DNA of 10,033 nt. It comes from Clostridiales bacterium. GTDB taxonomy: Bacteria > Bacillota_A > Clostridia > Christensenellales > Aristaeellaceae. Below the pieces are notes generated by a model, which was not told the origin of the DNA, searched no databases, and saw nothing but the letters and a program-made list of their open reading frames with translations. Below are positions 1-9,978 of the stretch, in pieces (position 1 is the first letter of the stretch; every line of letters starts with the position of its first letter). A program made the translations under genes and the position numbers. Location of the stretch: assembly GCA_024684665.1 (NCBI GenBank), contig JAIKWN010000078.1:1-10033 (forward strand), read 5' to 3'.

Positions 1-252
1 CGGCTGAAAGACGTGATTCCCCGCCAGCTGTTCGAGATTCCGATTCAGGCGGCAATCGGGGGAAAGGTGATCGCGCGGGAAACCGTCAAGGCAGTGCGCA
101 AAGATGTTCTGGCCAAGTGCTATGGCGGCGACATTACGCGAAAGAAAAAGCTGCTGGAGAAGCAGAAGGAGGGCAAGAAGCGCATGCGGCAGCTGGGTTC
201 CGTACAGGTTCCGAGCGAGGCCTTTATGGCGGTTCTGAAAATGGATGAGTAA
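1..252 (+). CDS. lepA: Elongation factor 4 (LepA), C-terminal fragment
   Basis: This is the last 83 codons of the ribosome-associated GTPase EF4/LepA; the gene begins upstream of the window. The frame is open from base 1 and ends at TAA 250-252. The fragment covers the LepA-specific C-terminal domain. It shows the family hallmarks [12 protein letters not shown] and [21 protein letters not shown], then the Lys/Arg-rich stretch [15 protein letters not shown] and the closing [15 protein letters not shown]. This domain distinguishes LepA from EF-G and contacts the ribosome near the A-site tRNA; the GTPase domains are outside the window. The stop region overlaps the hemW start by 8 bases, so the two are probably co-transcribed and translationally coupled, an arrangement common in Bacillota. 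No oddity is seen in the visible part. Confidence 0.96.
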   Translation, partial: RLKDVIPRQLFEIPIQAAIGGKVIARETVKAVRKDVLAKCYGGDITRKKKLLEKQKEGKKRMRQLGSVQVPSEAFMAVLKMDE

Positions 253-1417
253 GGCTGTCCCGGAAGAGAGGAATCTGTCCGTTTACATCCATATCCCTTT
301 TTGCAGGCGAAAATGCGCTTATTGTGACTTCGTTTCCTTTGCGGAAACGGAGTCTTTGATTCCTGCCTACATCCGGGCGGTTCAGTCCGAGCTTCGTGCC
401 TGGGCTCCCCGGTTCCCGGGGTGGACAGTGCGTACCGTCTTCTTTGGCGGGGGGACGCCGTCCCTTCTGCCGCCGGACGCCGTTGCGGCTGTTCTTTCCG
501 AACTGCGCGCAGGCTTTTCCGTAGATTCCGACGCGGAAATCTCTCTTGAAGCAAACCCGGAGAGCGTAACGGGGCAGAAGGCCGAGCGCTGGCTGGAAGC
601 GGGTGTGAACCGCCTGTCCATGGGCGTTCAGTCGTTCCGGGATGACGAGCTTCGGCTGCTCGGGAGAATCCACGATTCCGCTACCGCCAGATCCGCATTT
701 GCTCTGCTGCGGGAAGCCGGATTTGGAAACCTCAGCATGGACCTCATGTACGGCCTTCCGGGACAGACTCCCGAGGACTGGAGGGAGAGCCTTGCCGTCA
801 TGCAGGCGCTCGCGCCGCAGCATCTCAGCTGCTATCAGCTGATCCCAGAAGAGGGAACGGCGCTTACGGAACGGATGGAAAGCGGGGCGCTTCCACCGGT
901 CGCTGAAGAAGAGCTTCTTCTGCGAATGGATGAGGATACCAGAAAAGCAGCCGCAGCCTGCGGGCTCCTTCAGTACGAGGTTTCCAATTACACGCGCCCG
1001 GGTTACGAGTGCCAGCATAATCTGAATTACTGGGAGTGCGGTACGTATCTCGGAATCGGATGCGCGGCGCACGGGGACTGCGGGGGACGCAGGATACACA
1101 ATACGTCGTCTCTTCCGGAGTATCTTTCCGGGAGCGCGGCGGGCAGGGGAATCCCGGAAGACGGGAACGGACCGCAGGACAGGCGCTTTGAACGGATGAT
1201 GATGGGGCTGCGTATGCGAAGAGGCGTGGATCTCTTCCGCTTCACAAGGGATTTCGGCGGCCCGCCCGAGAAATTCTGGCCGCGCAGCCTTGCCTTTATG
1301 CGGGAAAACGGATTCCTCACTGAATCGGAGGAGCGCCTTGCGCTTTCCGGAACCGGCATGCCGGTGATGAATGCTCTTCTGGTTAGGATGCTTGAGGAGC
1401 AGGAAAAAAGCACATGA
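245..1417 (+). CDS. hemW: Radical SAM heme chaperone HemW
   Basis: A 390-residue radical SAM protein of the HemN/HemW family. The 4Fe-4S/SAM motif is C20-x3-C24-x2-C27 within [14 protein letters not shown]. The position after C27 where true anaerobic coproporphyrinogen oxidase HemN has a fourth Cys is Phe here, which favours HemW. The GGGTPS glycine motif lies at residues 68-73. The mid-protein motif HNLNYW followed by [10 protein letters not shown] is typical of HemW and is associated with heme handling. The C-terminal region from about residue 310 matches the HemW C-terminal domain. HemW binds heme and inserts it into respiratory enzymes in the cytoplasm; databases often mislabel it as oxygen-independent coproporphyrinogen III oxidase. 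The start ATG overlaps the lepA stop and has no clear Shine-Dalgarno sequence, which suggests coupling to lepA translation. Assigned from motifs; the heme chaperone role is inferred from the family. Confidence 0.93.
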   Translation: MSKAVPEERNLSVYIHIPFCRRKCAYCDFVSFAETESLIPAYIRAVQSELRAWAPRFPGWTVRTVFFGGGTPSLLPPDAVAAVLSELRAGFSVDSDAEISLEANPESVTGQKAERWLEAGVNRLSMGVQSFRDDELRLLGRIHDSATARSAFALLREAGFGNLSMDLMYGLPGQTPEDWRESLAVMQALAPQHLSCYQLIPEEGTALTERMESGALPPVAEEELLLRMDEDTRKAAAACGLLQYEVSNYTRPGYECQHNLNYWECGTYLGIGCAAHGDCGGRRIHNTSSLPEYLSGSAAGRGIPEDGNGPQDRRFERMMMGLRMRRGVDLFRFTRDFGGPPEKFWPRSLAFMRENGFLTESEERLALSGTGMPVMNALLVRMLEEQEKST

Positions 1418-1468
1418 GCGTTTTCCCCATAAGGGGCACAAATCCGATGAAATCCTTGGATTTTCCCA

Positions 1469-1498
1469 TTGACCGGATGCGTCCTCTGATGCTACAAT
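1469..1498 (+). promoter_or_regulatory. sigma70-type promoter of the atp operon
   Basis: TTGACC at 1469-1474 (5 of 6 to the -35 consensus) and TACAAT at 1493-1498 (5 of 6 to the -10 consensus) are separated by 18 bases. Transcription would begin near 1505, giving a leader of about 25 bases before the atpI start at 1530. It is the only good promoter seen between hemW and the atp genes. No strong terminator separates hemW from this point, so some read-through from lepA-hemW is possible. Confidence 0.72.
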
Positions 1499-1516
1499 GC
1501 TGTCAGTGAAGTATGC

Positions 1517-1521
1517 AGGAG
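1517..1521 (+). promoter_or_regulatory. Shine-Dalgarno that sets the atpI start
   Basis: AGGAG lies 8 bases before ATG 1530. The in-frame ATG at 1497 has no such site and its first bases fall inside the promoter -10 box, so a transcript from that promoter could not contain it. This supports 1530 as the start. Confidence 0.75.
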
Positions 1522-1529
1522 CAAACAGA

Positions 1530-1940
1530 ATGCAGGACAGACCAAATGACGAAATCAGCGGTTACATTCTGAAGAGTGGGGGAATCTCCCTGCTTTTCTA
1601 TGCTGTTATGCTTGCGGTATACGCTTCGCTTGGCCGGCTGACGGGGAAGGTCGCGCTGGGCGGCGTCATCGGGCTTGCGGCAGCCATGCTGAATCTCGTC
1701 CTTCTGGGCAATGCCGTGCGCGATGCCGTATCCGCGGGAGATCAGACCATCGCTTCGCAGAAGCTCCGCGCCTCCTATACCGGGCGGATGCTCCTTCTCA
1801 TCGCAGCGACTGCGCTCGCGTTTGTACTTCCCCAGGCGGACGCGCTCGCCTGTATCATCTCGCTTGTGTTTCCCCGTTTCGCTATAATGCTGATGCAGTT
1901 CTTTCAGAAATTTCGCAGGAAGGAAACGCCCGGGGGCTGA
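1530..1940 (+). CDS. atpI: ATP synthase subunit I (AtpI/UncI family)
   Basis: A small hydrophobic protein of 136 residues at the head of the operon. Four membrane segments can be seen, at about residues 18-34, 41-60, 86-103 and 104-124, with a short polar loop (DQTIASQKLR) between the second and third. The GLAAAMLNLVLLGNAV stretch in helix 2 and the LVFPRFAIML stretch near the C-terminus fit the AtpI family of Bacillota. Family members are implicated in c-ring assembly or stability and possibly Mg2+ supply; they are poorly conserved and often dispensable, so the function here is inferred from position and topology. The start at 1530 is chosen because of the AGGAG site 8 bases upstream and because the alternative ATG 1497 overlaps the -10 box. 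The stop is 3 bases before atpB, so atpB is probably coupled to it. Confidence 0.82.
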   Translation: MQDRPNDEISGYILKSGGISLLFYAVMLAVYASLGRLTGKVALGGVIGLAAAMLNLVLLGNAVRDAVSAGDQTIASQKLRASYTGRMLLLIAATALAFVLPQADALACIISLVFPRFAIMLMQFFQKFRRKETPGG

Positions 1941-1943
1941 GTT

Positions 1944-2699
1944 ATGAGTGCAAATATTACCGGATCGAGGATCCTAATTAAATCAGATTTTCTGGGGTTT
2001 GAACTGACGCAGACGGTCGTCACTACATGGATTGTGATGATCGTGCTTGTGCTCATCTGCCGCTTTCTGACGTCGCACCTCACGGTGCATCCGACAAAGA
2101 AGCGCCAGATCATCGCGGAATGGATCGTTACTGCGGTGCAGAACCTGGTCAGGACCGCCATGGGCGAGCAGTATCTGAATACCTGGTATGTGCCCTTCAT
2201 CGGTGCCATGTTCGCTCTGTCCGCCGGATGCAGCCTTTCTTCCGTTTTCGGGGCGAAGGCGCCGACCTGCGATCTTTCCACCGTACTCGGCTGGGCAATG
2301 TTTGTCTTCGTCCTGATTACGGTAACGAAGTTCAGGACCAACGGTCTTCTTGGCTATTTGAAGGGGTTCTGCGAGCCGGTATTTGTTATGGCTCCCATGA
2401 ACGTCATCAGCGAGGTTGCGACACCGGTTTCCATGGCGCTCCGTCATTTTGGCAACATCGCAAGCGGCAGCATCATTACGACCCTCATCTATGGCGGCCT
2501 GTCTGCTTTGACCAGTATGATTCTGGGCCTGCTTCCCGGGGCGCTGGGGAATACCCTGTCGCAGATCCCGATCCTGCAGGTTGGCATTCCGGCCGTGCTG
2601 TCTCTGTACTTTGACTTCTTCTCCAGCATTCTGCAGGCCTACATATTCTGCACGCTGACGATGATCTACGTATCCGGCGCGGCCGCAACCCCTGAATAA
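1944..2699 (+). CDS. atpB: F1Fo ATP synthase subunit a
   Basis: A 251-residue integral membrane stator subunit that forms the two half-channels for the coupling ion next to the c ring. The essential arginine is R167 in PVSMALRHFGN, equivalent to E. coli aR210. The last helix pair carries FDFFSSILQAYIFCTLTMIYV, with Q231 matching E. coli aQ252. Hydrophobic segments are visible at about 24-45, 84-100, 112-129, 143-160, 165-195 and 210-245. Two polar channel residues differ from E. coli: by ungapped counting from R167 the position of E219 is S176, and counting back from Q231 the position of H245 is D224. The start follows the atpI stop by 3 bases. Only a weak G-rich site (GGGGG, 1932-1936) precedes it, so coupled translation is likely. 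It is followed by the longest gap inside the operon, 60 bases before atpE. Confidence 0.96.
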   Translation: MSANITGSRILIKSDFLGFELTQTVVTTWIVMIVLVLICRFLTSHLTVHPTKKRQIIAEWIVTAVQNLVRTAMGEQYLNTWYVPFIGAMFALSAGCSLSSVFGAKAPTCDLSTVLGWAMFVFVLITVTKFRTNGLLGYLKGFCEPVFVMAPMNVISEVATPVSMALRHFGNIASGSIITTLIYGGLSALTSMILGLLPGALGNTLSQIPILQVGIPAVLSLYFDFFSSILQAYIFCTLTMIYVSGAAATPE

Positions 2700-3041
<342 letters not shown>

Positions 3042-3059
3042 GAGAAGGGAGGCACAACG

Positions 3060-3560
3060 ATGGAAACGCAATCGTTTGTTTCCATTGCGCCGTGGACGCT
3101 GATCTTCCAGATCACGAACCTGCTCCTTCTCATGCTGCTGTTCAAAAAGTTCCTGTTCAAGCCCGTAACGGATATTCTCGAAAAGCGCCGGCTCGAAATC
3201 GAGGGGCATTACGAGAAGGCTGAGACGGCCGAGTCCCGGGCGATGGAACTCAAGAGCACCTACGAAACGCGAATGAAGGGCGCCCGCGAAGAAGCGGACA
3301 CCATCGTGAAGAGCGCGACGGCGAACGCCCATCAGATCTCCGAATCCATGATTAAGGAAACGGAGCAGCGCGTGGAACGGATGAAACGCAAGGCGTCTGC
3401 CGACATCGAGATGGAAAAGCAGAAAGCGTTTCAGGAGACAAAGAGCGAACTTTCCAGCATCGCGCTGGAGATTGCCTCCGGAATCCTGGACCGCGAGGTC
3501 AAAGAGGAAGATCATACGGCTCTCATCGAGGACTTTATACGAAATGTAGGTGAATCCTGA
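3060..3560 (+). CDS. atpF: F1Fo ATP synthase subunit b
   Basis: A 166-residue peripheral-stalk subunit. One N-terminal membrane helix at about residues 11-30 (WTLIFQITNLLLLMLLF) is followed by the conserved KKFLFKPVTDILEKRR. Residues 38 to about 150 form a long charged helix rich in Glu, Lys, Arg and Ala, as expected for the coiled-coil dimer reaching up the side of F1. The C-terminal end (SIALEIASGILDREV, then EDFIRNVGES) is the part that binds subunit delta. A strong GGGAGG site at 3047-3052 lies 7 bases before the ATG. Only one b gene is present, so the stalk is presumably a b2 homodimer. The TGA stop shares its last base with the atpH ATG. Confidence 0.96.
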   Translation: METQSFVSIAPWTLIFQITNLLLLMLLFKKFLFKPVTDILEKRRLEIEGHYEKAETAESRAMELKSTYETRMKGAREEADTIVKSATANAHQISESMIKETEQRVERMKRKASADIEMEKQKAFQETKSELSSIALEIASGILDREVKEEDHTALIEDFIRNVGES

Positions 3561-4096
3561 TGGCGGAGCCGGGAACTATGTATGCGAAGGCGCTCTATGA
3601 GCTGGCGGAGGAAGCCTCGATCGAGGAAAAAGTCCTCGATGAGCTCACAGAAGTTGTCCGGATCCTTAAAAGCGAGCCGGATTACATTCGCCTTGCGGAT
3701 GCCTATACGCTGCCGGCAAAACAGCGCGCGGCTCTCCTCGGGGAAGCTTTTGGCGGACAGATCGAGGAAATCCTCCTGAACACCATGAAGCTTCTGGCGG
3801 AAAAGAACGCGCTTTCGGTTCTGCCGGAATGCGAGAAGGCCTATCGGTCGCTGTATTACGATCGTCACAGGATCACGACGGCTGCGATAACGAGTGCAGT
3901 CCCGTTGTCCGAGGATCAGAAAGCACGCCTCCTTGCCGCTCTCGAGAAGAAATCCGGCAAGCGGGTGCTTGCATCCTATACGACTGACGGGAGTGTACGC
4001 GGCGGGATTCGCATCGAGATGGACGGTGCATCCTATGACAATACCGTTTCGACAAAACTCATGAGACTGGAGCGGCTTCTTTCGAATCGCGCCTGA
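3560..4096 (+). CDS. atpH: F1Fo ATP synthase subunit delta
   Basis: A 178-residue soluble stator protein that clamps the tops of the b stalk and the alpha subunits. Residues 1 to about 105 form the helical N-terminal domain (YAKALYELAEEASIEEKVLDEL, then LLNTMKLLAEKNALSVLPE), which in the family binds alpha N-termini. The C-terminal part has the family pattern GSVRGGIRIEMDGASYDNTVSTKLMRLERLL, which binds subunit b. The length is standard. The ATG overlaps the atpF stop by one base (TGATG), and GGTGA at 3549-3553 lies 6 bases upstream, so translation is probably coupled to atpF. In Gram-negative terms this is the delta (OSCP-like) subunit; it should not be confused with epsilon. Confidence 0.95.
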   Translation: MAEPGTMYAKALYELAEEASIEEKVLDELTEVVRILKSEPDYIRLADAYTLPAKQRAALLGEAFGGQIEEILLNTMKLLAEKNALSVLPECEKAYRSLYYDRHRITTAAITSAVPLSEDQKARLLAALEKKSGKRVLASYTTDGSVRGGIRIEMDGASYDNTVSTKLMRLERLLSNRA

Positions 4097-4122
4097 GATC
4101 CTAACAGAAAGACGGTGAGACC

Positions 4123-5631
4123 ATGGACCTCAAAGCCGAGGAAATTTCCAAAATTATAAAAAGCCAGATCAAGCAGTACGGCAAGCATCTGGAGCAGAGC
4201 GAGACGGGAACGATCGTGCTCGTGGGCGACGGCATCGCGAAGGCTTCCGGCCTGACGCGCTGCATGGCGAACGAACTCGTTGAATTTGAGACGGGCGAGT
4301 ACGGCATGGCGCTGAACCTGGAAGAAGAGTTCGTGTCCATCGTTATTCTTGGCGACGATCAGGGCCTGCACGAGGGCAGCGTTGTCCGCAGGACGGGGCG
4401 CGTCGTTTCTGTTCCCGTTGGAGAAAAGCTGATCGGGCGGGTAGTCAATGCTGTGGGCCAGCCGATAGACGGCAAGGGCGAGACCGGCTGCACCGAGATG
4501 CGCCCCATCGAAAGCCCGGCTCCCGGCATCATCGAACGGCTCGGCGTGAATGTACCGCTGCAGACCGGAATCAAGGCCATTGACAGCATGATCCCGATCG
4601 GGCGGGGACAGCGCGAGCTCATCATCGTCGACCGTCAGACCGGTAAGACCACGCTTGCCATCGATACGATCATCAACCAGAAAGGCACCGGTGTTATCTG
4701 CATCTACGTCGCCATCGGTCAGAAGAATTCGACCGTGGCACAGCTGGTAGAGCAGCTCTCCCAGGCGGGAGCGATGGATTATACCATCGTCGTCAGTGCC
4801 ACTGCCTCAGAGCTGGCTCCCATGCAGTATATAGCGCCTTATACCGGATGCACGATGGGCGAGTACTTCATGCATCAGGGCAAGGACGTGCTCCTTATCT
4901 ATGACGACCTTTCCAAGCACGCGGTAGCCTATCGTGCGCTTTCCCTGCTGATCCGCCGCCCGCCGGGACGCGAGGCGTATCCGGGCGACGTATTCTATCT
5001 CCACAGCCGTCTGCTGGAACGCGCGGCGCGCATGGCGCCGGAGTATGGCGGAGGCAGCCTGACCGCGCTTCCCATCATCGAAACGCAGGCGGGCGACGTT
5101 TCCGCGTATATTCCGACCAATGTTATTTCCATTACGGACGGACAGATCTTCCTTGAAAGCGAACTGTTCCATTCCGGTATCATGCCGGCCGTCAACCCCG
5201 GTATTTCGGTATCCCGCGTCGGCGGCAACGCGCAGATCAAGGCGATGAAAAAAGTCGCCGGTTCTCTTAAGCTGATTTACAGCCAGTACCGGGAGCTGCA
5301 GAGCTTTGCTCAGTTCGGAAGCGATCTGGATGCGGATACCAAGGCCCGGCTTGCCCAGGGCGAGCGCGTGGTTGAGGTGCTGAAACAGGGAAAGAACCGC
5401 CCTGTTGACGTGGAGAAGCAGGTTTGCATCATCTACGCGGTGACCCACGATTATCTGAAGGACGTTCCGGTAGAGCGGGTTTCCGAGTATGAGGAACGGC
5501 TCTATGCCCGGCTGGAATCGGAAAATCCGGAAATCCTCCGGACAATCCGGGAAACGGGCAAGTTCGAGAAAGAAACGGAAGAAAAACTGGCCGATCTGCT
5601 TGCGCGGTTTACCAGGGATTTCGTCGGCTGA
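4123..5631 (+). CDS. atpA: F1Fo ATP synthase subunit alpha (variant P-loop)
   Basis: A 502-residue non-catalytic hexamer subunit, full length for the family. The N-terminal beta-barrel domain (about 25-95) contains [16 protein letters not shown]. The nucleotide-binding domain (about 95-375) has [31 protein letters not shown], the P-loop at 169-176, the Walker B region [16 protein letters not shown], and [25 protein letters not shown]. The arginine that reaches the catalytic site is R365 in SVSRVGG. The C-terminal helical domain runs from about 380 to the end. The oddity is the P-loop, which reads VDRQTGKT: codon 169 is GTC (Val) where nearly all alpha subunits have Gly (GDRQTGKT). K175 and T176 are intact. 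This affects the non-catalytic nucleotide site and may be real or a single-base error. The start follows GGTGA (4114-4118). Confidence 0.97.
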   Translation: MDLKAEEISKIIKSQIKQYGKHLEQSETGTIVLVGDGIAKASGLTRCMANELVEFETGEYGMALNLEEEFVSIVILGDDQGLHEGSVVRRTGRVVSVPVGEKLIGRVVNAVGQPIDGKGETGCTEMRPIESPAPGIIERLGVNVPLQTGIKAIDSMIPIGRGQRELIIVDRQTGKTTLAIDTIINQKGTGVICIYVAIGQKNSTVAQLVEQLSQAGAMDYTIVVSATASELAPMQYIAPYTGCTMGEYFMHQGKDVLLIYDDLSKHAVAYRALSLLIRRPPGREAYPGDVFYLHSRLLERAARMAPEYGGGSLTALPIIETQAGDVSAYIPTNVISITDGQIFLESELFHSGIMPAVNPGISVSRVGGNAQIKAMKKVAGSLKLIYSQYRELQSFAQFGSDLDADTKARLAQGERVVEVLKQGKNRPVDVEKQVCIIYAVTHDYLKDVPVERVSEYEERLYARLESENPEILRTIRETGKFEKETEEKLADLLARFTRDFVG

Positions 5632-5632
5632 G

Positions 5633-5640
5633 AGGAGGGG
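5633..5640 (+). promoter_or_regulatory. Shine-Dalgarno that sets the atpG GTG start
   Basis: AGGAGGGG starts two bases inside the atpA stop region, and its AGGAGG core (5633-5638) is 8 bases before GTG 5647. The next in-frame ATG (5662) is 23 bases from the core, too far to use this site. GTG is therefore the preferred start. Confidence 0.72.
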
Positions 5641-5646
5641 TGAGCT

Positions 5647-6501
5647 GTGGCGGGCGCTTCGATGAAGGACATCAAGAGCCGGATCAAAAGCGTGCAGAGC
5701 ACCATGCAGATCACCAAAGCCATGGAGTTGGTGGCTTCCTCCAAGCTTCGCAGGGCTAAGGAACGGCAGGAAAGGCTGCGTCCGTACCATGAGGAACTGC
5801 GGCGCACGCTGGAAGAAATCGAAAACTCGACGAACGACTTTTCTTCCGTCTATCAGAAGAAGCGGGAAGTCCGGAAAACCTGTATGATCGTAATCGCGGG
5901 CGACCGGGGCCTTGCGGGCGGCTACAACAGCAACGTGTTCAAGCTTGCTGCGACGCTGACTGAAAGCGAGGAGCCGGTCTGCATCCTCCCCATCGGTAAG
6001 CGGGCACTGGAGTTCTTCAAGCGGCGCGGGAAGGAAATCCTTACAGAGGAATTCCGGGAAGCGGCTGATATAACGGTATCGGACTGTTTCCTCATGAGCC
6101 GCCTGATTGCGAATGGGTTTGTCGCCGGGCAGTTTGACCGGGTGACGCTCGTGTATACGAAGCTGAATTCCCTGCTCTCTCAGACGCCGGATACCATGGA
6201 GCTTCTTCCGCTGACGGCCGTACACCGGGAAGAAAAGGCGGAAGTGCGGGAACTGATTCTTTACGAACCAAGTCCGGACGCGGTATACAACGCGATCGTG
6301 CCAAATTACATCGCCGGGATGCTGTACGGCGCCATGTGCGAGTCCGTGGCAAGCGAACTTGCCGCGAGGCGCACGGCAATGGACGCGGCGAGCAAGAATG
6401 CGGCGGAAATGATCGAGGATCTCAGCCTGCGCTATAACCGGGCGCGGCAGGGAGCGATTACGCAGGAGATTACGGAAATTGTCGCGGGAGCGGAACACTG
6501 A
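5647..6501 (+). CDS. atpG: F1Fo ATP synthase subunit gamma
   Basis: A 284-residue central rotor shaft that turns inside the alpha/beta hexamer and rests on the c ring. The N-terminal helix has KDIKSRIKSVQSTMQITKAMELVASSKLRRAKE, the family signature. The Rossmann-like middle part includes IAGDRGLAGGYNSNVF. The C-terminal helix has ARRTAMDAASKNAAEMIEDL, then RYNRARQGAITQEITEIVAGA, also a family signature. The length is usual. Translation starts at GTG, judged from the ribosome binding site and from homologues that also carry a few residues before the KDIK motif; initiation at ATG 5662 would shorten it by five residues. There is no cyanobacterial or chloroplast-type regulatory insert. Confidence 0.96.
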   Translation: MAGASMKDIKSRIKSVQSTMQITKAMELVASSKLRRAKERQERLRPYHEELRRTLEEIENSTNDFSSVYQKKREVRKTCMIVIAGDRGLAGGYNSNVFKLAATLTESEEPVCILPIGKRALEFFKRRGKEILTEEFREAADITVSDCFLMSRLIANGFVAGQFDRVTLVYTKLNSLLSQTPDTMELLPLTAVHREEKAEVRELILYEPSPDAVYNAIVPNYIAGMLYGAMCESVASELAARRTAMDAASKNAAEMIEDLSLRYNRARQGAITQEITEIVAGAEH

Positions 6502-6519
6502 GCCTCTGCGGGCTCATGA

Positions 6520-7926
<1,407 letters not shown>

Positions 7927-7932
7927 TCGCGC

Positions 7933-8334
7933 ATGACGACCTTTCATCTGCGCATCAGCACGCCGGACGGCATCATCTATGACGACGATGTGACCAGCCT
8001 GAAAGCCCGTATGATCGACGGAGATGTAGGCATCCTTGCGAACCATTCCGATTATGTGTCGGCAGTTGGGGAAGGGGAAGCGGTCATCCATGCGGCTGAT
8101 GGAACCGTTCACAAGGCGGCCTGCATGGGTGGAATGCTGTCAGTATTCCACAATGAAGCGCACCTGATCGCAACCACGTTCGAATGGGCGGACGATATCG
8201 ACATCGAGCGCGCGAAACGCGCGAAAGAACGTGCGGAACAGCGCCTACGGGAGGCCCAGGAGGATAAGCAGGAAGTGCTTCTTGCACAGGCAAAGCTGCG
8301 CAGGGCGCTGATACGAATTCAGGTAAAGCAGTAA
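7933..8334 (+). CDS. atpC: F1Fo ATP synthase subunit epsilon
   Basis: A 133-residue rotor-foot subunit and intrinsic inhibitor. Residues 1 to about 85 form the beta-sandwich domain (LRISTPDGIIYDDDVTSL, then GDVGILANHSDYV), which binds gamma and the c ring. Residues 88-133 form the two-helix C-terminal domain, which can extend and block hydrolysis. The segment I89-D90-I91-E92-R93-A94 fits the I(L)DxxRA motif linked to ATP binding in the epsilon subunits of Bacillus species, so an ATP-sensitive brake on hydrolysis is plausible but inferred. The ATG is 6 bases after the atpD stop, with the GGTGATC (7922-7928) ribosome binding site overlapping that stop. It is the last gene of the operon and is followed by a terminator. 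Confidence 0.95.
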   Translation: MTTFHLRISTPDGIIYDDDVTSLKARMIDGDVGILANHSDYVSAVGEGEAVIHAADGTVHKAACMGGMLSVFHNEAHLIATTFEWADDIDIERAKRAKERAEQRLREAQEDKQEVLLAQAKLRRALIRIQVKQ

Positions 8335-8347
8335 ATGAAATGGAAAA

Positions 8348-8388
8348 CCCCGGGAGAAAGCCTTCCGGGGATTTAATTTGACTTTTTT
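8348..8388 (+). terminator. Intrinsic terminator of the atp operon
   Basis: A 9-base stem, CCCCGGGAG (8348-8356) with CTTCCGGGG (8362-8370), includes one G-U pair and closes a 5-base loop. It is followed by a T-rich stretch ending in six Ts (8383-8388). The hairpin starts 13 bases after the atpC stop. The T-run is slightly delayed (ATTTAATTTGAC intervenes), so efficiency is uncertain, but the position is right for the end of the operon. Confidence 0.78.
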
Positions 8389-8436
8389 ACGTAGCAAAAA
8401 TTCAAATCATTGCAGAAATTAAACTAAATTATCAAG

Positions 8437-8447
8437 AATTTGAAATT
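8437..8447. promoter_or_regulatory. Palindrome upstream of the gdhA -35 box
   Basis: AATTTGAAATT is a perfect odd palindrome ending 5 bases before the -35 box. It sits in a very AT-rich stretch (8389-8450) with further AAATT copies at 8398, 8416 and 8426. TTCAAAT at 8401-8407 is also inverted relative to ATTTGAA at 8438-8444. It could be an operator or an UP-like element that contacts RNA polymerase; AT-rich chance symmetry is the alternative. Confidence 0.3.
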
Positions 8448-8452
8448 AGTGC

Positions 8453-8481
8453 TTGCAATTCCTGCCGGGTACGCATATAAT
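8453..8481 (+). promoter_or_regulatory. sigma70-type promoter of gdhA
   Basis: TTGCAA (8453-8458) and a perfect TATAAT (8476-8481) are separated by 17 bases. Transcription would begin near 8488, leaving a leader of about 56 bases before the gdhA start. The promoter lies after the atp terminator, so gdhA appears to be its own transcription unit. Confidence 0.78.
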
Positions 8482-8516
8482 ACCGCTGACGCTTTCAAGA
8501 ATAAGGCGGACAATAA

Positions 8517-9878
<1,362 letters not shown>

Positions 9879-9896
9879 CCGCATTGCGGTAAACTC

Positions 9897-9925
9897 TTGT
9901 AATTTCCGCTCTCCCGTGTTATGCT
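9897..9925 (+). promoter_or_regulatory. Extended -10 promoter of gpmA
   Basis: TTGTAA (9897-9902), a 17-base spacer and TATGCT (9920-9925) preceded by TGT form an extended -10 promoter. Transcription would begin near 9932, about 47 bases before the gpmA start. An 11-base palindrome, GTGCTTAGCAC (9932-9942), begins at that point and could be an operator or a short 5' hairpin. Confidence 0.6.
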
Positions 9926-9978
9926 GTGCATGTGCTTAGCACTTGATTTAACAGCAAAATGAAACGGAGGGATCCCCC

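Noticed and set aside
224..1441. Long - strand open frame opposite hemW
   Set aside because: hemW carries clear radical SAM and HNxxYW motifs; the antisense product has no motif and no ribosome binding site was recognised.
1497..1529. Upstream start for atpI at ATG 1497
   Set aside because: It overlaps the promoter -10 box and lacks a ribosome binding site.
1883..1888. Perfect TATAAT inside the end of atpI, as a possible internal promoter for atpB
   Set aside because: No -35 box at the right distance and no TG extension; the nearest TTG is about 13 bases upstream, too close. Likely a chance match in coding sequence.
4807..6498. Very long open frame on the - strand (563 codons) opposite atpA and atpG; similar long - strand frames at 1983-3515, 6514-8112 and 8424-9884
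   Set aside because: They lie entirely opposite strongly conserved genes, have Arg/His-rich compositions with no recognisable motif, and are explained by G+C-biased codon usage that removes stops from the antisense frame.
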